Assembly (NCBI RefSeq): GCF_001693815.1
Contig: NZ_MBQD01000023.1
Span: 124,001 to 188,000, forward strand
Reading direction: 5' to 3'
Length of the DNA stretch: 64,000 nt
Source: Tessaracoccus lapidicaptus
GTDB lineage: Bacteria > Actinomycetota > Actinomycetes > Propionibacteriales > Propionibacteriaceae
Shown: piece after piece, positions 52,648 through 61,538 of the stretch
How positions within the stretch are numbered: the stretch's first letter is position 1
Layout of the letters: each line of letters starts with the position of its first letter
Translations under genes and position numbers: made by a program
Notes under the pieces: model-generated
The model's database searches: none
What the model saw: only the letters and a program-made list of their open reading frames with translations
What the model was told of the DNA's origin: nothing

Positions 52648-53883
52648 GTGCCCCCCGAGTTGATCGTGCTAGCGCTCGTCGTCGTCGTCGCCCTTGTCTT
52701 CGACTTCACCAATGGATTCCACGACACCGGCAATGCCATGGCCACCTCCATCGCGACGGGGGCGCTGCGCCCCAAGACGGCGGTCGCGCTGTCAGCCGTG
52801 CTCAACCTCGTCGGGGCATTCCTGTCCGTCGAGGTGGCGCTCACGGTGACCAACGCCGTGGTCAACATCCAGGACAAGACCGGGGCCCCCAGACCGGAGC
52901 TGATCGCCGACGGCGGCCTGTCCCTCCTCCTCATCATCCTGTCCGGACTCGTCGGGGCGATCGTCTGGAACCTGCTGACGTGGCTGTTCAGCCTCCCGTC
53001 CAGTTCGTCGCACGCGTTGTTCGGCGGCCTCGTCGGCGCCACCATGGCCGGCCTCGGCGTGGAGGGCGTCAAGTGGGTGGGCGACGGCACGAAGCTCGAC
53101 GGTGTCATCGGCAAGGTCGTACTGCCCGCGCTGATGTCGCCGGTGATCGCCGTCGTCATCGCGGCGGTAGGCACGTCGCTGATCTTCCGCATCACCCGGG
53201 GCGTCGCCGAGAAGTACCGCGAATCCGGATTCCGCTGGGGCCAGATCGGGTCGGCATCGCTCGTGTCTCTCGCGCACGGCACCAACGACGCCCAGAAGAC
53301 CATGGGGGTCATCACCCTGGCGCTCATCGCCACCGGGTCATGGACGGACCTCGAGTCAGTGCCGTTCTGGGTCAAGGTCGCCTGTGCCGTGGCCATCGCG
53401 CTGGGCACCTACCTGGGCGGGTGGCGCATCATCCGCACCCTCGGCAAGGGGTTGGTGGAGATCGCCTCCCCGCAGGGCATGGCGGCCGAGTCCTCCTCCG
53501 CCGCGGTGATCCTCGCCTCGAGTCACCTCGGCTTCGCGCTGTCCACCACCCACGTCGCCACCGGGTCGATCCTGGGCACCGGGCTGGGAAAGAAGGACGC
53601 AACCGTCAACTGGCGCATCGCGGGCCGGATGCTGTTGGCGTGGCTCATCACCCTGCCCGCAGCCGGCACGGTCGGCGCGATCGTGTGGTTCGTCGGCCAC
53701 TCGGTCGGGGGCTTGGCCGGTGCCCTCGTCGTGACCGCGATCCTCGTCGCCTCGGCGGCCTGGATGTATCTGCGGTCGCTGCGCACCGCCGTTGACCATC
53801 GCAACGTCAACGACGACTGGGTCGAGCAGGTCACCGACCGCCCGGTCCCCCATCACGGCGTCCGCGAGGAGACGAAGGCATGA
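52648..53883 (+). CDS. pit: Low-affinity inorganic phosphate transporter (PiT family)
   Basis: 411 residues, about ten transmembrane helices. The two PiT repeats are recognisable: FDFTNGFHDTGNAMATSIATGAL near the N-terminus and SLAHGTNDAQKTMGVITLAL in the middle, with SLPSSSSHALFGGL and LSTTHVATGSILGTGLG. Proton- or metal-phosphate symport across the inner membrane. GTG 52648 may be leaderless (CAGACT six bases upstream). It overlaps the next small gene by ATGA. Confidence 0.92.
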   Translation: MPPELIVLALVVVVALVFDFTNGFHDTGNAMATSIATGALRPKTAVALSAVLNLVGAFLSVEVALTVTNAVVNIQDKTGAPRPELIADGGLSLLLIILSGLVGAIVWNLLTWLFSLPSSSSHALFGGLVGATMAGLGVEGVKWVGDGTKLDGVIGKVVLPALMSPVIAVVIAAVGTSLIFRITRGVAEKYRESGFRWGQIGSASLVSLAHGTNDAQKTMGVITLALIATGSWTDLESVPFWVKVACAVAIALGTYLGGWRIIRTLGKGLVEIASPQGMAAESSSAAVILASSHLGFALSTTHVATGSILGTGLGKKDATVNWRIAGRMLLAWLITLPAAGTVGAIVWFVGHSVGGLAGALVVTAILVASAAWMYLRSLRTAVDHRNVNDDWVEQVTDRPVPHHGVREETKA

Positions 53884-54176
53884 ACAACCTCTGGCTGGCG
53901 CTGCAGGGCGCGTGGAACGTGCTGTGGGTCGGGCTGCTGCTCGGCGCGGGGCTCCCCGCCATCTTCGCCCTCGGCATCAGGGCGCTGTCCTACGGCGTCG
54001 GGGGCGACGCCGACGCGACCCTGCACGAGCCGCATCCCGCCGCGAAGGTGGTGGCGTTCTTCTGCTTCGGCGTGGTCGTGCTGGCCATCGCCGCGGGCAT
54101 CGGCGTCATCGTGGCCCACGGTCTGGGCGCGAAGCTGGTCTTCGACGGCATCGTGCCGGCGTTCGTGCCCAAGTGA
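53880..54176 (+). CDS. Small two-helix membrane protein downstream of pit
   Basis: 98 residues with two transmembrane helices (about 10-35 and 58-80) and no recognised domain. ATG 53880 overlaps the pit stop, and actinobacteria often carry such a small protein after pit, so a regulatory or accessory role for PiT is an inference. It converges on the LacI gene, one base between stops. Confidence 0.78.
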   Translation: MNNLWLALQGAWNVLWVGLLLGAGLPAIFALGIRALSYGVGGDADATLHEPHPAAKVVAFFCFGVVVLAIAAGIGVIVAHGLGAKLVFDGIVPAFVPK

Positions 54177-54177
54177 G

Positions 54178-55197
54178 TCACTGACTCGGGGGGATCTCCC
54201 CTGACCCGCGGATGATCATGGTCGTCGGCACCACGACCTCCGTGACGGCCGTCGTCACGCCGTCGAGCCGGTCGAACACGATCGTCGCGGCCTCCCGGCC
54301 GATGCGCCTGGGATCTTGGGCCACCACCGTGACCGGCGGGATCAGGTGCGCGGCGAGCGGGATGTCGTCGAAGCCGACCAGAGCCGTCGTGTGCTGGGCG
54401 CCCGCCTCGCGCAGCGCGCCGATGGCACCCACGGTGATGACGTTCTGGGCGGTGAACAGCGCGGTGGGCGGCGCCGGATCGGCGAGGAGCCGCGCCACGG
54501 CGGCCGCCGCCGCAGCCTCCCCGCGCAGGTCACCGAGCACCAGCCGGGGGTCCACCTCGATCCCCTGGTGGCGGCACTCGTCCACGAACCCTCTCAGACG
54601 TTCCCGCGCGGTGAAGATCCGTTCGTCGTCGCCCAGGAACGCGATGCGACGGTGCCCGTGACTCGCCAGGTGGGCCACCGCCTCCCGCGCGCCCCGGTAG
54701 TTGTCCGACATCACGGTGTCCCCGACCACCCCGGACGGGCGGCGATCGACGAACACGACGGGCGTGCCGTGTTCGATCTCCCGCTCGAGGTATCCGTGGT
54801 CGTGGCCGATGGTGGTGAGGATCAGGCCGTCGACCCGCCGCCGGAGGAACGCGGCCACGGCCTCGCGCTCCCGTTCGGGGTCGTCGTCGAGGCTGGAGGC
54901 GAAGACCGCGACGTGGCGGGCGTGCGCCACGTCCTCGACGGCGCGGTGGACGGCCGCCGAGAACGGGTTGGCGACGTTGCCGACCAGGAGGCCCAGGGTG
55001 TTGGTCCGGCCCCGGCGCCTGAGGAGTCCGGCGTGGAAGTCGGGCTGGTAACGCAGGGTCTCGACGGCGGCCTCGACGCGAGCGCGGGTCTCGGGGGCGA
55101 CCCGCGGATCGTCGTTGATCACCCGCGACACCGTCGTCACCGCGACACCGGCCTCGGCGGCCACGTCCTTCATGGTGGGTCGCGGGGTTCCCGTCAT
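54178..55197 (-). CDS. LacI-family transcriptional regulator
   Basis: 339 residues. An N-terminal LacI HTH (TMKDVAAEAGVAVTTVSRVIND, with the hinge LRYQPDFHAGLLRRRG) precedes a periplasmic-binding-like sensor domain (NTLGLLVGNVANPFSA, and VGFDDIPLAAHLIPPVTVV). It is the last gene of the minus-strand ROK-ATPase-LacI operon, with the ATPase stop overlapping as ATGA, and is a candidate repressor of the divergent sugar importer at 57391-61530. A near-perfect CG-centred palindrome at 57240-57255 is a plausible operator. Confidence 0.92.
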   Translation of the reverse strand: MTGTPRPTMKDVAAEAGVAVTTVSRVINDDPRVAPETRARVEAAVETLRYQPDFHAGLLRRRGRTNTLGLLVGNVANPFSAAVHRAVEDVAHARHVAVFASSLDDDPEREREAVAAFLRRRVDGLILTTIGHDHGYLEREIEHGTPVVFVDRRPSGVVGDTVMSDNYRGAREAVAHLASHGHRRIAFLGDDERIFTARERLRGFVDECRHQGIEVDPRLVLGDLRGEAAAAAAVARLLADPAPPTALFTAQNVITVGAIGALREAGAQHTTALVGFDDIPLAAHLIPPVTVVAQDPRRIGREAATIVFDRLDGVTTAVTEVVVPTTMIIRGSGEIPPSQ

Positions 55198-55943
55198 CGG
55201 TGGCTCCGGAGCCTCGTCGCTCCCGTGATGGCGGAGAGCACTTCCTCGTAGCTGGCGGTGGCGGTGTCGAAGGAGCCGTTGTTGCGGCCGTGCCGCAGCA
55301 CCTCGATCCGGTCGGCCACGGCCCGCACGTCGTTGAGGTTGTGGCTGATCAGGATGACGCCGAGGCCCATGTCGCGCAGGCTCTCCACGTAGCTCAGCAC
55401 CTCCGCGGTCTGCCCGACCGAGAGGGAGGCGGTGGGCTCGTCGAGCACCACGAGGCGGGGCCGGCTCACGAGCGTCCTCGCGATCGCCACGCACTGACGC
55501 TGTCCCGCCGACAGCTGCACCAGGGGCGTTCGCAGGTCCGGGATCCGGGCGTTCAGCTGGGCGAGGTAGGACCGCGCCAGGTCATCCATGCGATCGACGT
55601 CGAGCAGCCCGGACGAGCTGAGCTCACGTCCCAGAAAGATGTTCGACGTGACGTCGAGGTTCTCGGCCAGCGCGAACTCCTGGAACACCGCGGCGATCCC
55701 CATCGCGAAGGCCGCCTGGGCCGAGGCGATAGTGACAGCCCTCCCGTCGAGATAGATCTGCCCGCCGTCGGGCTGGTAGATGCCCGAGATCATCCGCGCC
55801 ACGGTCGACTTGCCTGCGGCGTTGTCGCCGACGAGGGCCACGACCTCCCCGGCGCGGACCTCCAGATCGACGTCGACCAGGGCCTGGACACCGCCGAAGT
55901 GCTTGCTCACCGACCTCAGCGTCAGCAACGGCGCATCTTCCAT
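55194..55943 (-). CDS. Orphan sugar-type ABC ATPase (FrcA-like single domain)
   Basis: 249 residues. A single ABC domain of the CUT2 sugar class: GDNAAGKST (Walker A), a signature changed to LSAGQRQ, RLVVLDEPTAS (Walker B) and LISHNL. CUT2 importers with a single-domain ATPase, such as FrcA, normally have binding and permease genes beside them; here none is encoded, only two regulators. ATG 55943 has GGAAGGA eight bases upstream; ATG 55952 overlaps the ROK stop and is the alternative. The orphan ATPase may serve the divergent importer or be a relic. Confidence 0.88.
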   Translation of the reverse strand: MEDAPLLTLRSVSKHFGGVQALVDVDLEVRAGEVVALVGDNAAGKSTVARMISGIYQPDGGQIYLDGRAVTIASAQAAFAMGIAAVFQEFALAENLDVTSNIFLGRELSSSGLLDVDRMDDLARSYLAQLNARIPDLRTPLVQLSAGQRQCVAIARTLVSRPRLVVLDEPTASLSVGQTAEVLSYVESLRDMGLGVILISHNLNDVRAVADRIEVLRHGRNNGSFDTATASYEEVLSAITGATRLRSHR

Positions 55944-55948
55944 GTGAG

Positions 55949-57124
55949 TCATCCTTCCACCGTTACGCCCACACCCGCGTTGATGGCGTCGTGGATGGCC
56001 ACGAGCGCCCCTCTGGAACAGCCCTCCGTGGGGAACGCGGGGTCCACGAGGAGTTCGTCCGGCGACGGGAGCAGGGGCCGCGCCCGCACGGACTCCCGCA
56101 GCGCCGCCACGAACGGCTCCCCCACCGCCGCGAGCTCGCCGCCCCACGTGATCCGCTCCGGCGCAACGACGGTGGCGAGATCGGCCACCGCCGCCCCGAT
56201 GGCGCTCCCGGCGTCCGCGACCACCTGCCGGCAGCCGGGGTCCCCGTCCGCCGCGGCCTTGACGATCCCCCGCAGATCCATGGGTCCGTGGCTGAGCCGC
56301 ACCAGTTCGGCCAGCGCCTCCCCCGCCACCACGGTGTTGAGGCAGCCACGGGCCCCGCAGCGGCAGATCTGGCCGGCCGAGGCGACCCGGACGTGCCCCA
56401 GCGCCCCGGCTGCGCCTCGGAAGCCCGCCAGGGGTGTCCCGGAGACGAGGTAGCTCGAGTCGGTGGTGTGCGACGCGTACACGTACAGGGCTGAGGATGC
56501 CCCGCGGAGGGAACCCAGGCGGGACTCAGCCAGCGCCCCCGCGTCCGCCTCTTTGACGACCAGGACCGGCCGCTGAATACGGGCGGACAGGAGCTGGTCG
56601 ACGTCGAGCTCCTCCCATCCCGGCAGCTGGAAGGCCGCGCCCCGACCCTCCCGCCCGACGCTGGAGGGCAGCGCCAGGCCGACCCCGCCGATCTGGTCCA
56701 TCGACGCGCCGACGTCGTCGGCCATGTCGGAGATCAGCAGGGCCGCCCGGTCGAGCGTGGTGTCGGAGCGGTGGTCCGGGGGCAGTGGGAGGCGCTTCAC
56801 CGTCCGCACGTCAAGCGACGCGTCCGCGATGACGAGCTCGAGCGAGCGCCGGCCGATGTGCATCCCCACCGCGAGCGCCGATGAGGTCTTCAGGGCGACC
56901 AGTTGTGCGCGGCGCCCGGAGCGGGTGGTGGCGGTGGTCTCCACGACGTCCTGGTCGAGCAGCTGGCGCACGATGTTGGACACCGTGGCGGGCGACAGCC
57001 CCGTGACGCTGGCGAGTTCCACCTGCGTGATCCGGCCGTACGCCTTCACAGCTTCAATGATGCGGGAGCTGTTGGCCTCGCGCAGCGAGGGTTGCGAGCC
57101 CGGCGCTCCGACGACCCTGTTCAC
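55949..57124 (-). CDS. ROK-family transcriptional regulator
   Basis: 391 residues. A winged HTH at 18-75 (ITQVELASVTGLSPATVSNIVRQLL) is fused to a ROK domain with the zinc motif ICRCGARGCLNTV. The sugar-kinase catalytic Asp motif is not evident, as in XylR/NagC-type repressors. GTG 57124 is exactly leaderless: TAGCCT (minus strand, 57136-57131) then six bases. First gene of a three-gene operon divergent from the monosaccharide importer. Dyad AGTT-N4-AACT (57172-57183) next to CAAACTAAC resembles a XylR-type half-site. Confidence 0.9.
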   Translation of the reverse strand: MNRVVGAPGSQPSLREANSSRIIEAVKAYGRITQVELASVTGLSPATVSNIVRQLLDQDVVETTATTRSGRRAQLVALKTSSALAVGMHIGRRSLELVIADASLDVRTVKRLPLPPDHRSDTTLDRAALLISDMADDVGASMDQIGGVGLALPSSVGREGRGAAFQLPGWEELDVDQLLSARIQRPVLVVKEADAGALAESRLGSLRGASSALYVYASHTTDSSYLVSGTPLAGFRGAAGALGHVRVASAGQICRCGARGCLNTVVAGEALAELVRLSHGPMDLRGIVKAAADGDPGCRQVVADAGSAIGAAVADLATVVAPERITWGGELAAVGEPFVAALRESVRARPLLPSPDELLVDPAFPTEGCSRGALVAIHDAINAGVGVTVEG

Positions 57125-57171
57125 GCTTGAAGGCTAGCAGCTGGCTGAGCGTGAACCCAGGAGTTGCGTTC

Positions 57172-57286
57172 AGTTCCCAAACTAACGGCCGGCGCCGCTG
57201 GTGTTAGCGATGAACAGGTATTAACCCTAGTCAGAGCCTATGGCATCGATTCCATTTATCACGGTTTGATAACGCTTGTATTCAAG
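57172..57286. promoter_or_regulatory. Operator cluster between the ROK operon and the sugar importer
   Basis: Four dyads lie in 115 bases: AGTT-CCCA-AACT (57172-57183); a 16-base near-palindrome ATGGCATCGATTCCAT (57240-57255) with central CG and one symmetric mismatch pair, LacI-like; TTATCA-CGGTT-TGATAA (57256-57272), perfect arms; and CTTG-TATT-CAAG (57275-57286). The last three sit just upstream of the -35 at 57289. Since the minus operon encodes both a ROK and a LacI regulator, two proteins probably bind here. Assignment of each dyad is inference. Confidence 0.6.
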
Positions 57287-57288
57287 AG

Positions 57289-57318
57289 TTGACGCCAAGG
57301 CTGGGCGGCCCGTACGTT
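57289..57318 (+). promoter_or_regulatory. Promoter of the monosaccharide importer operon
   Basis: -35 TTGACG (57289-57294), 18 bases, -10 TACGTT (57313-57318), predicting a start near 57325 and a leader of about 65 bases. GAAGGAG lies about 13 bases before ATG 57391. Operators lie immediately upstream. Confidence 0.6.
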
Positions 57319-57390
57319 CAATCCATCGGGGGACGGCGACACTGACTAGTCGCTCAACACCCGCGGAGTCGAAGGAGACACGGGTAGGAC

Positions 57391-58950
57391 ATGGACAACA
57401 GTCACGTGTTGCTGGGGATGCTGAACATCACCAAGGAGTTCCCGGGCGTGCGCGCTCTCGACGGCGTCACGATGAACGTGCGCCGGGGTGACATCCACGC
57501 CATCTGCGGCGAGAACGGCGCCGGCAAGTCGACGCTGATGAAGGTGCTGTCGGGGGTATACCCGCACGGGACGTACGACGGGCAGATCGTCTTCGAGGGC
57601 AAGGAGATGCACTTCGGTGGCATCAAGGCCTCCGAGGAGCAGGGCATCGTCATCATCCATCAGGAGTTGGCGCTGATCCCTGAGCTGTCGGTCACGGAGA
57701 ATCTGTTCCTCGGCTCCGAGGTCACCTCCGGGCTGCTCATCGACTGGCAGGCCGCTAGGCTCCGGGCGCTCGACCTGCTGGCCCGCGTCGGCCTCGACAT
57801 CGACCCCGATGCGCCGATCAAGACCCTCGGCGTCGGGCAGCAGCAACTCATCGAGATCGCCAAGGCGCTGGCCAAGAACGTGAAGCTGCTGATCCTGGAC
57901 GAGCCCACGTCGGCGCTGAACGAGGACGACTCGCGCAACCTGCTCGACCTCATGCGCGGCCTGAAGGCCAAGGGCATCACCCAGATCATGATCTCCCACA
58001 AGCTCAACGAGATCGCCGCCGTGTCCGACGCCGTCACCGTCATCCGGGACGGGCGCACGGTCGAGACCTACGACGTCGTGGCCGGCCACGTCGACGAGGA
58101 CCGCATCATCCGGGCCATGGTCGGTCGCTCCATCGAGAACCGCTACCCCACCCGCACGCCCCACATCGGCGATGTCCTGTTCGAGGTGAACGGCTGGAAC
58201 GTGGAACACCCGTCCATCCCCGGACGCCTCATCGTCAAGGACGCCGCCTTCACGGTGCGCTCGGGCGAGGTGGTCGGCTTCGCTGGCCTCATGGGCGCCG
58301 GCCGCACCGAGCTGGCCCGCTCGATCTTCGGCCGCTCCTACGGGCGGTGGCTGTCGGGCGAGATGCACCTCGACGGGCGCCGGATCGAGACCCACACCGT
58401 CGCGCAGGCCATCGACCAGGGCATCGCCTACGTCACCGAGGACCGCAAGATGCTGGGCCTCAACCTGATCGACGACATCAAGAGCACCATCGTGTCCGCC
58501 AACCTCAAGGACATCGTGTCGCGGTTCCTGCTCAGCCCACGCAAGGAGTCCGCCGTCGCGGAGAAGTACCGCAAGGAGCTCCGGATCAAGGCGCCGAGCG
58601 TAGACGTCGGCGTCTCCACCCTCTCCGGCGGGAACCAGCAGAAGGTGGTGCTCGCCAAGTGGATGTATCCCGAACCGCAGCTGCTCATCCTGGACGAGCC
58701 GACACGAGGGATCGACGTCGGCGCCAAGTACGAGATCTACAAGCTCATCCACGCGCTCGCCGACTCGGGCAAGGGGGTCGTGGTGATCTCCTCCGAACTG
58801 CCCGAGCTGCTCGGCATCTGCGACCGGATCTACACCATCTGCGAGGGCCGGATCACCGGCGAGCTGGCGGCAGCGGACGCCGACCAGGAGACCCTCATGC
58901 GACGAATGACCACCACCAGCACCACCTCAGCCGCAGCGCTGTCGGCCTGA
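57391..58950 (+). CDS. Multiple monosaccharide ABC transporter ATPase (two ABC domains)
   Basis: 519 residues, CUT2 class. Domain 1 (about 8-245) has GENGAGKST, a signature region LGVGQQQLIEIAKAL and LLILDEPTSALNEDD. Domain 2 (about 265-510) has the degenerate Walker A GLMGAGRTEL usual in this class, then LSGGNQQKVVLAKWM and LLILDEPTRGIDVG. Best match in memory is the GguA/MmsA group that transports several hexoses and pentoses (with ChvE). ATG 57391; a second possible start is ATG 57418. First gene of the operon, followed after 18 bases by the permease. Confidence 0.92.
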   Translation: MDNSHVLLGMLNITKEFPGVRALDGVTMNVRRGDIHAICGENGAGKSTLMKVLSGVYPHGTYDGQIVFEGKEMHFGGIKASEEQGIVIIHQELALIPELSVTENLFLGSEVTSGLLIDWQAARLRALDLLARVGLDIDPDAPIKTLGVGQQQLIEIAKALAKNVKLLILDEPTSALNEDDSRNLLDLMRGLKAKGITQIMISHKLNEIAAVSDAVTVIRDGRTVETYDVVAGHVDEDRIIRAMVGRSIENRYPTRTPHIGDVLFEVNGWNVEHPSIPGRLIVKDAAFTVRSGEVVGFAGLMGAGRTELARSIFGRSYGRWLSGEMHLDGRRIETHTVAQAIDQGIAYVTEDRKMLGLNLIDDIKSTIVSANLKDIVSRFLLSPRKESAVAEKYRKELRIKAPSVDVGVSTLSGGNQQKVVLAKWMYPEPQLLILDEPTRGIDVGAKYEIYKLIHALADSGKGVVVISSELPELLGICDRIYTICEGRITGELAAADADQETLMRRMTTTSTTSAAALSA

Positions 58951-58968
58951 CCTGAAACGGACTAGACA

Positions 58969-60285
58969 ATGAAGGCTTTGAAGCAAGTTCTCGGGGGAAA
59001 CCTCCAGCAGTACACGATGGCCCTGGCGCTGGTGCTCCTCGCCGTCGTCTTCGACGTGGTGTCCGGGGGGCGGATGCTCACGTCATCCAACTTCCAGAAC
59101 CTGATCTCCGGCAACGCCTACGTGCTCATTCTGGCGATCGGCATGGTGATGGTGATCGTCATCGGGCAGATCGACCTCTCGGTCGGCTCGGTCGCGGGCT
59201 TCGTCGGCATGACCACGGCCATCACGACCGCCACGTATGGCTTCCCCTGGTGGGCCGGCATCCTGGCGGGCCTCCTGGCCGGAGTGGTCATCGGAGCCTG
59301 GCACGGCTTCTGGCTGGCGAAGGTCGGCATCCCGGGCTTCATCACCACCCTGGCCGGCATGATGATCTTCCGCGGGCTCGTCATCTGGATGTCGCAGTCG
59401 ATCTCCGTGCCCGTCCCGTCGGAATACAAGTTCTTCGGCGCCGGCTACCTGCCTGAGTGGGGCCCCTCCTTCACGGGCCTGAACAACTCGACTCTGCTGC
59501 TCGGCATCCTCGCCGCGGCCTGGTTCATCTGGAGCGAGCTCAAGCGGCGCGCCCATGCCCTGGAGCGCGGGGCCGAGGCTCCGATGTGGGCCACGATCGT
59601 CCGCATCGCGCTGATCGTCGCGGTCATCGGCTACGTCACCTGGCTGTTCGGCAGCGGCCGCCCCGGTACCTCGTTCCCGATCCCGGGCGTCATCCTGGTC
59701 ATTCTCGTCATCATCTACCACGTCCTCACCCAGCGGACCCGGTTCGGTCGCCACATCTACGCCGTGGGTGGTAACAAGGCCGCCGCTGCGCTGTCGGGCG
59801 TCAACACCGCCAGGACCTACTTCCTGGTCATGCTCAACATGAGCTTCCTCGCGGCCATCGCCGGCATCCTGTTCGTGGGCCGTGCCACCGCTGCCGGCCC
59901 CTCGGACGGCACGATGTGGGAGCTGGACGCCATCGCGGCGGTCTTCATCGGCGGCGCCGCGGTCTCCGGCGGCATCGGCACCGTGATCGGATCCATGATC
60001 GGCGGTCTGGTGATGGCCGTCCTCAACAGCGGCCTGATGCTCATGGGCGTCGGCGCCGACCAGACCCAGGTCATCAAGGGCCTGGTTCTCCTGGCGGCCG
60101 TGGCCTTCGACGTCTACAACAAGCAGCAGGGCCGCCCCTCCCTGATCGGCACCCTGATGCGCCAGTTCCGCAGCGAACCCACCGCCGTCGCGCCGGTCAC
60201 CGGGACCACCCCGGAGCCTGCGGCCGTGGATGGAGGCCCCGTGGTCGACGCCGCCGACACCCTCCCCGTCACACAGTCCAAGTAG
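58969..60285 (+). CDS. Multiple monosaccharide ABC transporter permease
   Basis: 438 residues, about ten transmembrane helices. CUT2 permease with AIGMVMVIVIGQIDLSVGSVAGF and GWHGFWLAKVGIPGFITTLAGMM-type segments, a long central insertion (about 190-225) and IGGAAVSGGIGTVIGSMIGGL near the C-terminus. Size and insertion match GguB/MmsB rather than RbsC. It pairs with the two-domain ATPase. The last 35 residues are a polar cytoplasmic tail. A 132-base gap with a weak GC hairpin separates it from the binding-protein gene. Confidence 0.92.
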   Translation: MKALKQVLGGNLQQYTMALALVLLAVVFDVVSGGRMLTSSNFQNLISGNAYVLILAIGMVMVIVIGQIDLSVGSVAGFVGMTTAITTATYGFPWWAGILAGLLAGVVIGAWHGFWLAKVGIPGFITTLAGMMIFRGLVIWMSQSISVPVPSEYKFFGAGYLPEWGPSFTGLNNSTLLLGILAAAWFIWSELKRRAHALERGAEAPMWATIVRIALIVAVIGYVTWLFGSGRPGTSFPIPGVILVILVIIYHVLTQRTRFGRHIYAVGGNKAAAALSGVNTARTYFLVMLNMSFLAAIAGILFVGRATAAGPSDGTMWELDAIAAVFIGGAAVSGGIGTVIGSMIGGLVMAVLNSGLMLMGVGADQTQVIKGLVLLAAVAFDVYNKQQGRPSLIGTLMRQFRSEPTAVAPVTGTTPEPAAVDGGPVVDAADTLPVTQSK

Positions 60286-60417
60286 TCCCTCCACACCATC
60301 GGGCGGCGTCCTGTGGGCGCCACCCCTCCCCCGGTGCGCCCTCGTGCGCACTCCACGGGCACCGATGCCCACCCCCGAACCGGATCGGCCGGTCGGGATC
60401 TTCCGAAAGGAACACCC

Positions 60418-61530
60418 ATGAAAATGAAGGCAGCTGGCCTCCTCACCGGACTCCTCGTCTCCTCGCTGGCGCTCACCGCCTGCGGCGGCGGCCGCGAGGG
60501 CACCACCGAACCCACCACCTCGGGCGACACGTCCGCCTCGGCCGCCGCGGGCGGTTTCGCGGAGGACGCCACCATCGGCGTCGCACTGCCGTGGCTGGGC
60601 ACGCAGAACTGGAAGGAGGCCGAGGTCATGTTCGCCGAGCAGCTCGAGGCCGCCGGGTTCACCCCCCTCATCCAGGCCGCCGACAACAAGGTGCCCCAGC
60701 AGCAGCAGCAGATCGAGGCCATGATCGAGCAGGGCGCCGAGGTCATCGTCGTCGGCCCCGTCGACGGCACTCAGCTCGGCTCCGTGCTGGAGAAGGCCCA
60801 CGACGCGGGCATCGAGGTGCTGGGCTACGACCGGCTCATCGAGAACACCACCGCCATCGACGGCGTCGTCCAGTTCGGCTCGATCCGCACCGGCGAGCTC
60901 CAGGGACAGTCGCTGCTCGAGGGCCTCGAGGCCACCGGCCCCGGCCCCTACAACATCGAGCTCTTCGGCGGCGGCCCGGCCGACCCCAACGCCCCGAACT
61001 TCTTCACCGGCGCCATGAGCGTGCTGCAGCCGAAGATCGACGACGGCACCCTCGTCGTGGTGTCCGGCCAGACCGAGTTCACCCAGGTAGCCACCCCTGA
61101 CTGGGACAACGCGAAGGCCCAGGCGCGCATGGACTCGCTCCTGTCGGGCAACTACTCCGACAAGAAGATCCACGGCGTGCTCTCGCCCAACGACGGCATC
61201 GCCCGCGCCATCCTGACGTCGGCCAAGCAGGCCGGCATGGAGCTGCCCGTCGTCACGGGCCTCGACGCGGAGAACGAGTCGATCATCTCGATCGCGGCCG
61301 GCGAGCAGTACTCCACGGTCGCCAAGCCCACCGATGCGCTCGTCGCCAAGACCGTCGAGCTGATCCAGGTGCTGCAGTCCGGTGAGGCGCTGCCGGAGAC
61401 CGAGGACACGGCCAACAACGGCAAGGTGGACGTCAACATCTACCAGCTGGACCCGGTCGTGGTGACCAAGGACAACGCCGCCGAGGTGTTCGCCAACGAT
61501 CCCGATCGCCTGGCTCTCCTCGAGGGCTGA
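60418..61530 (+). CDS. Multiple monosaccharide-binding lipoprotein (ChvE/MmsA type)
   Basis: 370 residues. The lipoprotein signal ends ALTAC; a Gly/Thr/Ser linker precedes a periplasmic-binding 4-type sugar domain: TIGVALPWLGTQNWKEAE, ADNKVPQQQQQIEAMI, LGYDRLI and VVTGLDAENESI. Homologues bind glucose, galactose, arabinose and xylose. ATG 60418 has AAAGGA six bases upstream. In the usual gguABC-chvE order the binding-protein gene comes first; here it is last, so the upstream gap may hold its own promoter. A strong terminator follows at 61539. Confidence 0.92.
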   Translation: MKMKAAGLLTGLLVSSLALTACGGGREGTTEPTTSGDTSASAAAGGFAEDATIGVALPWLGTQNWKEAEVMFAEQLEAAGFTPLIQAADNKVPQQQQQIEAMIEQGAEVIVVGPVDGTQLGSVLEKAHDAGIEVLGYDRLIENTTAIDGVVQFGSIRTGELQGQSLLEGLEATGPGPYNIELFGGGPADPNAPNFFTGAMSVLQPKIDDGTLVVVSGQTEFTQVATPDWDNAKAQARMDSLLSGNYSDKKIHGVLSPNDGIARAILTSAKQAGMELPVVTGLDAENESIISIAAGEQYSTVAKPTDALVAKTVELIQVLQSGEALPETEDTANNGKVDVNIYQLDPVVVTKDNAAEVFANDPDRLALLEG

Positions 61531-61538
61531 TCGCACCA

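Noticed and set aside
60286-60330. Terminator between sugar permease and binding-protein gene
   Set aside because: Stem is about four base pairs and imperfect; no convincing hairpin.
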